Below are positions 9,028-16,829 of a stretch of 34,544 nt of DNA, one piece after another (positions within the stretch are counted from its first letter, which is position 1; every line of letters starts with the position of its first letter). A model generated the notes under the pieces. It ran no database searches and was not told the origin of the DNA. It saw only the letters and a program-made list of their open reading frames with translations. The position numbers and the translations under genes are program-made. Origin of the DNA: Cyanobacteria bacterium RU_5_0 (GTDB lineage Bacteria; Cyanobacteriota; Cyanobacteriia; Elainellales; Elainellaceae); the NCBI GenBank assembly GCA_012033255.1, contig JAAUSF010000043.1, forward strand, positions 1-34,544. Direction: 5' to 3'.

Positions 9028-9167
9028 ATGGAAGGATGAAGGGTGAAGGGTGAAGGGAGGGATGAGGGGTGAGGGATGAGGGGTTTAAGTTTTATGTGTC
9101 AGTTCTGAATTCATGATCAACTCAAAACTTAAAACTTAAAACTTAAAACTCTATTCATCCTTCATCC
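9028..9167. repeat. Heptamer repeats filling the thrC-moaD-like gap
   Basis: 9030-9080 is built from GGATGAA/GGGTGAA/GGGATGA heptamers. 9124-9150 holds repeats of AAAACTT, followed by TTCATCC units at 9155-9168. Almost the whole gap is repeat DNA. The same composite (AAAACTTAAAACT then TTCATCC units) recurs at 22772-22888 downstream of another minus-strand gene. These are short tandemly repeated sequences of the kind known from cyanobacteria. Confidence 0.7.
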
Positions 9168-10484
9168 TTAAACTAAAACTTGTTGCCACTCTAGGCGATC
9201 GAGGGTTTGTGCCCGTTCCCAAGCCCGCTCGAAGTTGTCGAGTTTGGGTTCGATCGTCAGAGGTTCGCCGATGTAGCCCTGGACGGCTTCTTGAGTTTTC
9301 AAGCCGTTGCCCGTGATGTAGGCGACGGTGGTTTCGTCGGGATCAATCTTGCCCGCTTCGATCAGTTTCTTGAGGACGGCGATCGTGGTGCCACCAGCGG
9401 TTTCGGTGAAGATACCTTCGGTTTCGGCAAGCAGTTTGATGCCGTCGATGATTTCTGAATCGGTGACAGCTTCGATGTTGCCGTTGGTTTTGCGGGCGAT
9501 GTCGAGGGCATAAACCCCATCTGCGGGGTTGCCGATCGCGATCGATTTAGCAATGGTACTGGGTTTGACAGGCGTGATGAAATCTCGATTTTCCCGGAAG
9601 GCTTGGGCGATCGGGGAACACCCTTCGGCTTGGGCACCACTGAAGCGCACGGTCTTATCGTCTACCAATCCAACTTTGATGAATTCTTGAAAACCTTTGT
9701 AAATTTTGGTAAACAGAGAACCAGAGGCTAGAGGCGCGACGATGTGATCTGGTAGTTGCCAACCAAGTTGTTCTGCAACCTCATAACCAAGCGTTTTGGA
9801 GCCTTCGGAATAGTAGGGACGCAGATTGATGTTGACGAAGCCCCATCCGTAAGTGTTGGCGACTTCAGAGCAGAGGCGATTGACCTGATCATAGTTGCCT
9901 TGCACGGCAATGACCGTTGGGCTGTAAACAAGCGTACCCAAGACTTTCCCGGCTTCCAGATCGGCAGGAATAAACACACAGCATTCCAGCCCGGCATAAG
10001 CGGCGATCGCTGCCGTCGAGTTTGCCAAATTACCTGTGCTAGCGCAAGAGACTGTGGTGAAGCCGAGTTCACGCGCACGGGTTAGCGCCACAGAGACGAC
10101 CCGATCTTTGAAGCTAAGGGTGGGCATATTGACTGCATCGTTCTTGATAAACAGCCGCTTCAGACCCAGGCGACGAGCGAGGCGGTTCGCTTGCAACAAC
10201 GGCGTCATGCCCGTACCTACATCGATCGGGGTGTCAGTCGCAACGGGAAGAAAAGAGCGGTAGCGCCAGATTGATTTGGGGCCGGCTTGAATGCTCTCAC
10301 GAGTAACCGTTCGGCTGAGGGCGCTGTAGTCATAGAGGACTTCCAATGGACCAAAGCAGAATTCACAGACATGAACGGCTTTAGGTTCATATTCTGCACC
10401 GCACTCCTTACATTTTAGAGCGCTGAAGGTTGCCGCCGTAGAGCGGGTGCAGGTAAGGTTTGAGGTTTGAGTCGCCTGGATCAT
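9168..10484 (-). CDS. thrC: Threonine synthase
   Basis: PLP enzyme of fold type II that converts O-phosphohomoserine to threonine, the last step of threonine synthesis. The 438-aa protein has an N-terminal zinc ribbon (C25, C28, C40, C43: CKEC...CEFC), the PLP lysine K126 in PTLSFKDRV, and the STGNLANSTAA phosphate/substrate loop. The N-terminal ribbon is usual in the plant/cyanobacterial-type enzyme. The start ATG (10482-10484) has GGGAGAA upstream. The MoaD-like carrier gene follows on the same strand. Because some carrier-linked relatives use O-activated serine or homoserine with a protein-bound sulfide donor, a side role in sulfur amino acids is conceivable, but the threonine synthase assignment is firm. 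Confidence 0.95.
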   Translation of the reverse strand: MIQATQTSNLTCTRSTAATFSALKCKECGAEYEPKAVHVCEFCFGPLEVLYDYSALSRTVTRESIQAGPKSIWRYRSFLPVATDTPIDVGTGMTPLLQANRLARRLGLKRLFIKNDAVNMPTLSFKDRVVSVALTRARELGFTTVSCASTGNLANSTAAIAAYAGLECCVFIPADLEAGKVLGTLVYSPTVIAVQGNYDQVNRLCSEVANTYGWGFVNINLRPYYSEGSKTLGYEVAEQLGWQLPDHIVAPLASGSLFTKIYKGFQEFIKVGLVDDKTVRFSGAQAEGCSPIAQAFRENRDFITPVKPSTIAKSIAIGNPADGVYALDIARKTNGNIEAVTDSEIIDGIKLLAETEGIFTETAGGTTIAVLKKLIEAGKIDPDETTVAYITGNGLKTQEAVQGYIGEPLTIEPKLDNFERAWERAQTLDRLEWQQVLV

Positions 10485-10933
10485 GAGTTCTCCCTAATAC
10501 TAGATGCGGGCTTCAACACTATCAACACAGCAAGGTCTCAGTCTGGTCTTCTGTCTGGGCAAGGCTTGCAGTTAATTTCCACCCAATGACCGCAGATAGT
10601 AACACGAATCTCAAAACAGCGTCAAACATACCCGACTAATTTTGTCGGGATTGAATTGACATCAGAAAAGCCCATTTAGGCTCTGAAATAAAATTACCTG
10701 TAAATTTTCTATTGATGGATGGCGTAATGTAGGGGCAGACCGACGTGTCTACCCTCTCAGCCAGGTCAGACACGTCGGTCTGCCCCTACCGATTGCAACA
10801 TCAACGAAAAATTTACGGGTGGAAATAAAATACTGGTTCTATGGCGATCGAGAATTGCCCTGAAAAAGACTTTGTTAGGGTTGAATTAAATAAGTAAGAA
10901 AAGTTGTAGCCAGGTCAGATTGAGAACAGGTTC
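10485..10933. other. Divergent promoter region between thrC and the SPFH-FHA gene
   Basis: 449 bp between divergent genes. It contains the MITE-like element at 10685-10831 and otherwise unique sequence. thrC should be driven from the part below 10680 and the + gene from the part above 10832. I see no riboswitch-like conserved core. Confidence 0.4.
10685..10831. mobile_element. MITE-like hairpin element flanked by 10-bp direct repeats
   Basis: The 10-bp sequence GAAATAAAAT flanks the element at 10685-10694 and 10822-10831, consistent with a target-site duplication. The ends are inverted: left begins TACCTGTAAATTTTC, right (read inward on the other strand) CACCCGTAAATTTTT. The interior holds a long inverted repeat, GTAGGGGCAGACCGACGTGT facing ACACGTCGGTCTGCCCCTAC, able to form a 20-bp-plus stem. 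The terminal sequence also occurs at 134-160, so at least two copies are in this window. Confidence 0.75.
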
Positions 10934-12058
10934 ATGTCCAATAGCCCTTCTCCTTTAGTTCACACAGTGACCCCAGAACGCTGGATCGGATGGAGTATGG
11001 ACTTCATCGGGGCGGGTTATGTGGGTCTACTGGTCAAAAATGGTCAGTTATTGAGAATGCTAACACCAGGGCGACATTTCAGCTTTGCGCTTCCCTGGCT
11101 GGAGCAATGTCAAATCGTCTTGGTAGACAGCAAAATCCGCAATCTGGAGTTTGTCTCGCGTGGAGATTTTCTGTCCCATGACCAATTCCTGGTGAATGTC
11201 TCCCTCAGCGTCATGTATCAAGTGGTCGATCCACGACGAGTCGCGTTGGAATTGTCTGACCCGATCGCTGCCCTTACGAGTGCGACGAAGGATAACTTGG
11301 GCGTCGTGATCAATCAAATGAGCCTCAATGAATTGATCCAGCAAGGCAGAGTGCGAATTCGTCAGCATTTGATGAATCACATTGATAGCTTTTATGCGAT
11401 CGGCTTCAATCTGGAGGATATCCGCGTCAGTGACATCAGTTTTCCGCAAGCACACGGAGTTGTTCGTCAAGTCGAAGGGTTGACAGCACGAGAGGAAGCA
11501 ACTCATCAGGCGGCATTAAGGGCACAAATTGAAGCGGCTGGACGCACGGCTCACGTTCAGCAAATTAACGTTAGTTCTCATCAATCCCCGGCTAATCTGC
11601 CGCTCCCCGATGCCATACCCACCAACGCAATCCCTACTAACACGATCCCCAAAGCAACGGTTGTCATACCAAAGAGTAGTGATCCGGTAAAATTGCCGCT
11701 AGCCACCGATCGCAAAGCCCTTCCTCCGACTACATTGGCATCGAATGTGGCGGATCATGCTGCGTGTCTCATCCATCGCGGCATGGGAACGGCTACCCCT
11801 CTGTCAGCGAATCCATTTACGATCGGTCGAGAACCTCACAATACTCTGGTGTTGGAAAGCGGTTTATGTTCTCGCAATCATGCCCGGATTGAACGAGTTG
11901 TGGATGCACAGAGCAACATTCGCTATCAGTTGATCGATGTCGGTAGTTCTAATGGCACAATGCTCAACAATCAACGGTTAGCTGCAAATTATCCTTATCC
12001 GCTCAGTTCCGGCAATATAATCAAAATTGGCAATGATGAATGGGTCTTCGAGGCATAA
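10934..12058 (+). CDS. SPFH/band 7 domain protein fused to a C-terminal FHA domain
   Basis: A 374-aa protein. Residues about 20-190 form an SPFH (stomatin/prohibitin/flotillin) domain: GAGYVGLLVKNGQLLRML, the VDSKIRNLEF strand, a VNVSLSVMYQVVDPRRVALEL strand and a helical end. A proline-rich linker (about 215-280) follows. The FHA domain at about 285-374 has the phosphothreonine-binding signature intact: G298-R299, S313-R-N-H316 and S339-N340-G341. SPFH proteins build membrane scaffolds or rings; FHA domains read phosphothreonine. No hydrophobic N-terminal anchor is obvious, so membrane contact would be peripheral. The combination suggests a scaffold recruited or regulated by Ser/Thr kinases. 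No kinase gene is in the window. Start ATG at 10934 has an ACAGG site. Confidence 0.82.
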   Translation: MSNSPSPLVHTVTPERWIGWSMDFIGAGYVGLLVKNGQLLRMLTPGRHFSFALPWLEQCQIVLVDSKIRNLEFVSRGDFLSHDQFLVNVSLSVMYQVVDPRRVALELSDPIAALTSATKDNLGVVINQMSLNELIQQGRVRIRQHLMNHIDSFYAIGFNLEDIRVSDISFPQAHGVVRQVEGLTAREEATHQAALRAQIEAAGRTAHVQQINVSSHQSPANLPLPDAIPTNAIPTNTIPKATVVIPKSSDPVKLPLATDRKALPPTTLASNVADHAACLIHRGMGTATPLSANPFTIGREPHNTLVLESGLCSRNHARIERVVDAQSNIRYQLIDVGSSNGTMLNNQRLAANYPYPLSSGNIIKIGNDEWVFEA

Positions 12059-12082
12059 TGCAGATGGCTTCCTAAACCACTT

Positions 12083-12628
12083 TCAATTATCCTTGAATAC
12101 ATCGCCTGGAAACTTTCCTACGGGAATAAAGTGTGCTTGTCGATCGCCCCCATCCAGATGAGTCAAGCCAATGTGCAGGTAATTAGCAGGCTTATGGTGC
12201 AATCGTTCTGCCCATTCGATCGCCACAATTCCCAAGGGATATTCCGATCCTTCCCAGTAGAGGTCTAGCTGAAGCGCATCGACTTCCGCCGATTCCAGAC
12301 GGTATAAATCGAAGTGATAAAGGGGAATCCGTCCTTCTGAATATTCGTTGAGCAGGATGAACGTAGGACTGACAATGGGGTCAGGAATGCCCAAACCTTC
12401 ACCGATCCCTTGGACGAGCGTAGTTTTGCCGCTTCCTAAATCACCTTGAAGCAAAAGAACACTGCCTGCAAGAAGCGATCGTCCTAAGGCGACACCCAAC
12501 AGATGAGTTGCCTCTGGAGTGGGGAGATCGATCGTCCATTCCTGCGTTCTCAATAATGCATCTTCTGAAGGATTCGTCAACGATTCAATCCCTTGACAAT
12601 GTAGCTCATAGTGCAAAGAGTAGCTCAA
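12083..12628 (-). CDS. tsaE: tRNA threonylcarbamoyladenosine (t6A37) biosynthesis ATPase TsaE
   Basis: P-loop ATPase that works with TsaB and TsaD to make t6A37 in ANN-decoding tRNAs. The Walker A motif GDLGSGKTT is at 62-70, followed by VSPTFILLNEY and LYHFDLYRL, all family signatures. The frame contains no ATG near its beginning; the given start is a TTG at 12626-12628, and shorter TTG starts (for example residue 17) would give a length closer to the usual 150-165 aa. The start is therefore uncertain. The gene is convergent with the SPFH-FHA gene (24 bp between stops) and divergent from the gene at 12712. Confidence 0.93.
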   Translation of the reverse strand: MSYSLHYELHCQGIESLTNPSEDALLRTQEWTIDLPTPEATHLLGVALGRSLLAGSVLLLQGDLGSGKTTLVQGIGEGLGIPDPIVSPTFILLNEYSEGRIPLYHFDLYRLESAEVDALQLDLYWEGSEYPLGIVAIEWAERLHHKPANYLHIGLTHLDGGDRQAHFIPVGKFPGDVFKDN

Positions 12629-12711
12629 ATTGCACTTCCAGTATAGTGACTACCACTTTGGCTCCAACGTGAGAAGCTGAGTAGTTACGTGACAAGATAA
12701 GAAAAGTGTTT

Positions 12712-13143
12712 ATGACCGATCGCCTGATGCCAGCCGACGATTCTTCCCTCAATTTGACCCTACAACGCCTCCGTGAAGTCCGTTCTGCTCTATTGCGCCT
12801 TCACAAAGCTCTTTTAGAATCTGAGCGTGTTGTTTACGAACAGTTCCACGGTCGCATTCAATCCAGCGGTGAATTCTTTCGATTAGTGATTGGGCACGAG
12901 TGGTTTAGTTGGCTCCGTCCAATCTCGCAATTTATTGTTCAAATTGACGATGTTCTCAATGCTAAAGACCCTGTAAACCTAGATACAGTGGCTAATCTGT
13001 TAGAGGAAGCACGAACACTCCTTCAACCCGCAGATGATGGAACTAGTTTGCAAAAACGATATTACTATGCGATTCAGCGCGATCCGGATGTCGCTTTAAT
13101 GCATTCAGAAGTCTCAAAATTGCTTACAGCAGAAATCAAATAA
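12712..13143 (+). CDS. Conserved hypothetical protein, 143 aa
   Basis: Mostly alpha-helical protein, MTDRLMPADDSSLNLTLQRLREVRSALL..., with a conserved-looking middle (GRIQSSGEFFRLVIGHEWFSWLRPISQFIVQIDDVL). I recall similar proteins in many bacteria but no function. An in-frame GTG lies two codons upstream at 12706; the ATG at 12712 is preferred. No membrane segment, cysteine cluster or catalytic motif is visible. It begins 83 bp from the divergent tsaE start and is followed by a DUF6737-like gene. Confidence 0.7.
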   Translation: MTDRLMPADDSSLNLTLQRLREVRSALLRLHKALLESERVVYEQFHGRIQSSGEFFRLVIGHEWFSWLRPISQFIVQIDDVLNAKDPVNLDTVANLLEEARTLLQPADDGTSLQKRYYYAIQRDPDVALMHSEVSKLLTAEIK

Positions 13144-13152
13144 AGTATAGAA

Positions 13153-13168
13153 CCCATTATTAAATGGG
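13153..13168. terminator. Short hairpin after the 143-aa gene
   Basis: CCCATT-ATTA-AATGGG, ten bases after the stop at 13143. It is a weak 6-bp stem followed by AACAAAATC. It could be a terminator for this gene but lacks a T-run. Confidence 0.3.
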
Positions 13169-13332
13169 AACAAAATCTCTGTAAAAGGTAAAAAGATCTC
13201 TCTAAACCCGTTCTAGGACTAAAGGAATGGCAACCCAACGATCGTCCTCATTTGATCGGTTTAATTTCCATCATGTTGTTCTACAACATTTACCAGTACA
13301 TTGTATTCCGAGGCAAAGTAACAGGGGGCATT

Positions 13333-13593
13333 ATGGGGAATGAGGAAAAAACTACACGCAGTGTTTGGGACTATAAACCTTGGTGGTGTCAACCCTGGTC
13401 AATTCTCCTCACCGGAATCACCTTGATTAGCGGAAGTTGGGTTCTATTCAAGCTTTGGTGGATTACAATCCTGGTGGCGCTTCCAGTTTTAACCTGGCTA
13501 GGCTTCTTCCTGCTGATCTATCCCCAAGCCGTACTCCAGAGTGGAATGCTAGAACCTGACCAACCCGAAAAGACTCACTACCCTGCTGAGTGA
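13333..13593 (+). CDS. Small two-helix membrane protein, DUF6737-like
   Basis: An 86-aa protein starting MGNEEKTTRSVWDYKPWWCQPWSI. Two hydrophobic segments lie at about 26-42 and 47-66, joined by a short turn; the end (YPQAVLQSGMLEPDQPEKTHYPAE) is polar. The SVWDYKPWWCQPWSI block is what I associate with the cyanobacterial DUF6737 family; function unknown. The frame is open to 13252, but the AGGGGG site just before the ATG at 13333 and the conserved block decide the start. Its last 16 bp overlap the convergent gene ending at 13578. Confidence 0.72.
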   Translation: MGNEEKTTRSVWDYKPWWCQPWSILLTGITLISGSWVLFKLWWITILVALPVLTWLGFFLLIYPQAVLQSGMLEPDQPEKTHYPAE

Positions 13594-14552
13594 GGGAGAT
13601 ACACTCCCCGGTGATAAACCCAGGCTACGCCATCCGGATCTAACCGTTGTGTCCACTCACTGAAGCCGTTTAAACGCTTCTTCCGTCGAATCATACTCTT
13701 ACTCGTTTTGAGTCGTCGAGCCAGTTGCCCCGTCGTCAACGATCGCTTTGAACTCGACTCCGCTTCTTCCAGAAGTGTTGCATAGGTATCCCAAAACACA
13801 AACAAACCGATGAAAATCAGGAATATCACTGTTTCAGGACGTTTGAAGACATCTGGCGTTTCCGATGGCGGCGGCAATTCAGATGGAAGCTCTAATGATG
13901 AGAATTCTGATGGCGTAGCTAATTCAGTGAATGACAGCGTTTCTGATGAGAGTTCTGATGATGGTTCTGATAGCGTTTCTGATGAGAGTTCTGATGGTGG
14001 TTCTGATGGCGCAGCTAGCTCAGTTGAGGGAATCAATTGCTCAGTCGAACTTGGACGATCGCCAGTGACTTCAGGATCAACCGGGCTGATGTTAACTGAG
14101 CTAATTTCCATAGCACTGACATCTGAAAAACTGGCATCTGAAAAACTGGCATCTGAAAATTGGGTAGAAGGAGTGTAAGTCACGGTGATAGTGGATGAGG
14201 GGCGTGGACTGGATGAGGGTTCAAATCGCATAGTGTGCTGCCATGTCGGAATCCATTCACCTTGCTGATAGCCACAAATCACGATCGGCTGAGTTAACTC
14301 TATCTTTAGAGCTTTAAGACTATTTTGCACAAGAGCGATCGCGTGTTGTGGCTCAGGGAGTGGATTCGCTTCCAACAAGACACACAAGCAGCCGTCTCGC
14401 TGTTCCGCATGAGTATGGATTCCTTGAGGCGTGGTTTCTTCGTTAATCAGGAAACCAATTGCCCCAGGATTCCCCCGTTTCGCAAGCACCAAAGTTTGAA
14501 TTGCTTTGGGGTGTCCCTCTTTTGCAAGTGTCAAAATCCCCAGAAGAGACAT
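13578..14552 (-). CDS. Single-pass membrane protein with Ser/Thr/Pro-rich linker and HTH-like C-terminal tail
   Basis: A 324-aa protein. Residues 1-110 (LAKEGHPKAIQTLV...GAIGFLINEETTPQGI...CLCVLLEA...VICGYQQGEWIPTWQ) resemble a cyanobacterial domain I recall with the pattern AIxxLxNxxLxPxGI and GxQxGExxPxW. Residues about 115-236 are a low-complexity linker with repeated SDASF and SELSSETLS units. One membrane segment lies at about 242-258 (VIFLIFIGLFVFWDTYA). The tail 269-324 (LTTGQLARRLKTSKSMIRRKK...FSEWTQRLDPDGVAWVY) looks like a small helix-turn-helix, which could bind DNA or a partner. Start ATG at 14550-14552. Linker DNA is built from 15-bp and about 36-bp direct repeats, so its length may vary. 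Confidence 0.65.
   Translation of the reverse strand: MSLLGILTLAKEGHPKAIQTLVLAKRGNPGAIGFLINEETTPQGIHTHAEQRDGCLCVLLEANPLPEPQHAIALVQNSLKALKIELTQPIVICGYQQGEWIPTWQHTMRFEPSSSPRPSSTITVTYTPSTQFSDASFSDASFSDVSAMEISSVNISPVDPEVTGDRPSSTEQLIPSTELAAPSEPPSELSSETLSEPSSELSSETLSFTELATPSEFSSLELPSELPPPSETPDVFKRPETVIFLIFIGLFVFWDTYATLLEEAESSSKRSLTTGQLARRLKTSKSMIRRKKRLNGFSEWTQRLDPDGVAWVYHRGVYLPHSAG
13925..14164. repeat. In-frame direct repeats in the linker of the membrane protein
   Basis: CATCTGAAAAACTGG is repeated head to tail at 14120 and 14135 with a third, partial copy at 14150. A unit of about 36 bp containing GCGTTTCTGATGAGAGTTCT recurs at about 13937 and 13973. Unit lengths are multiples of three, so copy-number change alters linker length without breaking the frame. 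Confidence 0.7.
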
Positions 14553-14698
14553 GATTTCACCCCTGAAAGTGCAGTCAGGATTGAGAACCTAATATTGGCT
14601 TCGTTTTGAATTATGAGCGATCGACTGCCTCTTACGTCGGAAAGTTCAAAATTCAACACCTAAATTTTCCAGAAATTGCGAATAGGGATTATATCACT

Positions 14699-15670
14699 CT
14701 AGTGCAACAGTATTGCTACAGCATTGACCACAATTTGCGCTGCACCTCGGAAAAATTCCGGGTCGATCGTCTCCACCGTATCACTGGGCTGATGATAGTT
14801 AGGATTACGAAAATTTGCCGTATCCGTCACCAACACCGCTCCCATCCCATTTCGCCAGAATGGAGCATGATCGCTTCGCACTAAATCAGGCGTAAACCGA
14901 CCCATCGTTGGAAGCGTCAGCGTTAGCACTGGGGGCAATTCGGCTGAGCTAGTTTGGGTAAAACTGTCCACCAAGTGGCTATGTCCTTGATCGCCAATCA
15001 CTGCCAAAAAATCACCTCGATTGGTAGAAGGCGTGATTGGCAGAACAGGCGGGTAGGATTGGCATCCGTCCGTGTAGCAGGCATAGCCCACCATATCCAG
15101 AACGATCGCCCCCTGCAACGTTTCACTGTCCACCTGTTTGACAAATGCCTCACTGCCAACCAACCCCACTTCTTCTAGATCAAAGAAAACCAGTTGTAGC
15201 GTTCGAGGCGTGGGCTGCTGTCCTAGCAAGCGGGCGACTTCCAGCACAACAGCTACACTCGTCGCATTGTCATCCACGCCAGGCGATTGCTCTACCGTGT
15301 CATAATGTGCGCCAAGCAGAATCGTTCCAGCTTCCGAATCGGTGCCCGATCGCTCAGCCACAATGTTGATTCCTCCATCAAATTTCTGCGTTTGCGGTGT
15401 CCAGCCAGCCTCTTCTAACCCCTGAGTGATGTAATCACGGGTATGACGACGATCATCCTCGTCATACCTCGTAAAGGCTAAAGCCTCTACATCTGCCAGC
15501 AACCTTTGGGAATCTACGGTGGGTGGTGCGATCGTCACTTGCTTTAATGGCGGCTGATAACCCACCTCCGCTGCACGAGTCTGCGATCGAATCTGCTGCC
15601 AGTTCCAACCCACAATGATAGACACGATCGCGGCAACAAACAGCAGTAACCAAATTAGTCGCCTTTTCAT
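14699..15670 (-). CDS. M28-family zinc aminopeptidase, membrane anchored or exported
   Basis: A 323-aa di-zinc peptidase. All expected ligands and the catalytic pair are visible: H122-x-D124 in GAHYDT, D133 in GVDDNAT, E166-E167 in FFDLEEVG, D192 in VLDMVGY and H293 in NYHQPSDT. An N-terminal hydrophobic segment at residues 5-22, preceded by MKRR, makes it a signal anchor or signal peptide, so the enzyme acts outside the cytoplasm. Substrates of related proteins are peptides or N-terminal glutamine residues; the specificity here cannot be told. It is in a run of minus-strand genes; the FKBP gene lies 60 bp upstream. Confidence 0.9.
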   Translation of the reverse strand: MKRRLIWLLLFVAAIVSIIVGWNWQQIRSQTRAAEVGYQPPLKQVTIAPPTVDSQRLLADVEALAFTRYDEDDRRHTRDYITQGLEEAGWTPQTQKFDGGINIVAERSGTDSEAGTILLGAHYDTVEQSPGVDDNATSVAVVLEVARLLGQQPTPRTLQLVFFDLEEVGLVGSEAFVKQVDSETLQGAIVLDMVGYACYTDGCQSYPPVLPITPSTNRGDFLAVIGDQGHSHLVDSFTQTSSAELPPVLTLTLPTMGRFTPDLVRSDHAPFWRNGMGAVLVTDTANFRNPNYHQPSDTVETIDPEFFRGAAQIVVNAVAILLH

Positions 15671-15730
15671 CAGCTATGCCGTAACTCGGTACGAGCGATC
15701 AGCGAACAAGAGCTAATCTTCTCAATTAAA

Positions 15731-16318
15731 CTACCCACCAATTCGCAGCAATTCCACGTCAAAAATCAGTGTTGCATTCGGTGGAATCACGCCCCCTGCA
15801 CCACGAGCGCCATAGCCCAGTTCCGGCGGAATAATCAGACGACGCTGACCACCCACTTTCATGGTGCTGAGTCCTTCATCCCATCCTCGAATCACCTGCC
15901 CTGCGCCAATGCGGAAAGAAAAGGGACGGTTGCGATCGCGAGAGCTATCAAACTTTGTGCCGTCCTCCAAGGTTCCTGTGTAGTGAACGAACACGGTTTG
16001 TCCGGCTTCGGGCGTTGCCCCAGTCCCTTCTACAAGGTCGATATATTCCAAACCAGACTCGGTTGTAATCACGTTCTGATTTTCTTCTTGATTTTCTTCT
16101 TGATTTTCTTCTGGCATCATGAGATCAGTAGCCCCTGCGTCTGGGGTGTCAGATGATTGAGCAAGTAAAACGGGTACAGGTGCGGCTAGCGTGCTAACGG
16201 CTGGATTGGGTTGAGTAGGGGCAGCGATCGCTTCACCTCCTTGATTAGTCAACTGAGCCACCACTAGAACAACAACGCAAACCAGCATTACACCAAAACT
16301 GATGAGAATTTCCCGCAC
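15731..16318 (-). CDS. FKBP-type peptidyl-prolyl cis-trans isomerase, exported
   Basis: A 195-aa protein with an N-terminal membrane/signal segment (residues 4-22), a low-complexity spacer and a complete FKBP domain at about 88-195. Domain signatures are [42 protein letters not shown] and [14 protein letters not shown]. It should catalyse proline isomerisation in the periplasm or thylakoid lumen. The spacer contains [10 protein letters not shown], encoded by three 12-bp repeats near 16076-16111. The start is a GTG at 16316-16318 with a strong AGGAGGA site seven bases upstream. The M28 peptidase gene follows on the same strand after 60 bp, so the two exported proteins may be co-transcribed. 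Confidence 0.93.
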   Translation of the reverse strand: MREILISFGVMLVCVVVLVVAQLTNQGGEAIAAPTQPNPAVSTLAAPVPVLLAQSSDTPDAGATDLMMPEENQEENQEENQNVITTESGLEYIDLVEGTGATPEAGQTVFVHYTGTLEDGTKFDSSRDRNRPFSFRIGAGQVIRGWDEGLSTMKVGGQRRLIIPPELGYGARGAGGVIPPNATLIFDVELLRIGG

Positions 16319-16390
16319 AATCCATCCTCCTATGAGTCCTCAGATTCAATCCTCAGTGTACTGCTGATTCTTACGCTTCTTCATCCTCAC

Positions 16391-16714
16391 TCAACGCCAC
16401 AACCTATTTTCTAAATCGCGGACTTGACGCTCCAGGCGATCGATCCGCCCTCGCAATTCATCCATTTCATTCTGCCGAGGGACACCCAAATCCTGGAGCA
16501 TATTTCGGAATTGTCGCTGCATCTGGGCTTCCATATTGCTTTGCTCAGATTTAAATTGCTGCATCAAATCATTTGCCAGATTGCTAGCTTGCTCCGGGTC
16601 AAGCTTACCATCCTTCACCAATTGATCGCTCACTTCCCGCAGCTTGTCTGCCATCAGCGAAGTCGTACCAATACCAAACATCAGTAATTGCTTGAATAAA
16701 TTGTTGCTATCCAT
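16391..16714 (-). CDS. Phasin-like / coiled-coil small protein
   Basis: A 107-aa protein that is almost wholly helical. The first part (LFKQLLMFGIGTTSLMADKLREVSDQLVKDGKLDPEQASNLANDLM) matches the pattern of phasin-family and polyhydroxyalkanoate-granule-associated proteins. The end (NEMDELRGRIDRLERQVRDLENRL) is a short coiled coil like those that trimerise UbiK/BMFP-type proteins. It may coat granules or act as an assembly factor; neither is shown here. It starts at ATG 16712-16714, is divergent from the gene at 16830 and is 72 bp upstream of the FKBP gene. Confidence 0.7.
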   Translation of the reverse strand: MDSNNLFKQLLMFGIGTTSLMADKLREVSDQLVKDGKLDPEQASNLANDLMQQFKSEQSNMEAQMQRQFRNMLQDLGVPRQNEMDELRGRIDRLERQVRDLENRLWR

Positions 16715-16829
16715 GCTGGGTTCCCTAAATTTCTGCTCAAAGCGACTAGCCAGATCAAAGACAATCGAGTTAATGATCGGATCTGGCTGCTTTCAGCCTT
16801 ACAGTCCTATTCTGGCAAATGATAACCGC

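Noticed and set aside
9362-10078. Several frames of 60-116 aa within thrC
   Set aside because: Shadows of the threonine synthase gene in other frames; all conserved motifs are in the thrC frame.
11060-11506. 148-aa minus-strand frame
   Set aside because: Antisense shadow of the SPFH domain; no ribosome site and no recognisable composition.
14606-14884. 92-aa plus-strand frame
   Set aside because: Mostly antisense to the M28 peptidase; no family pattern.
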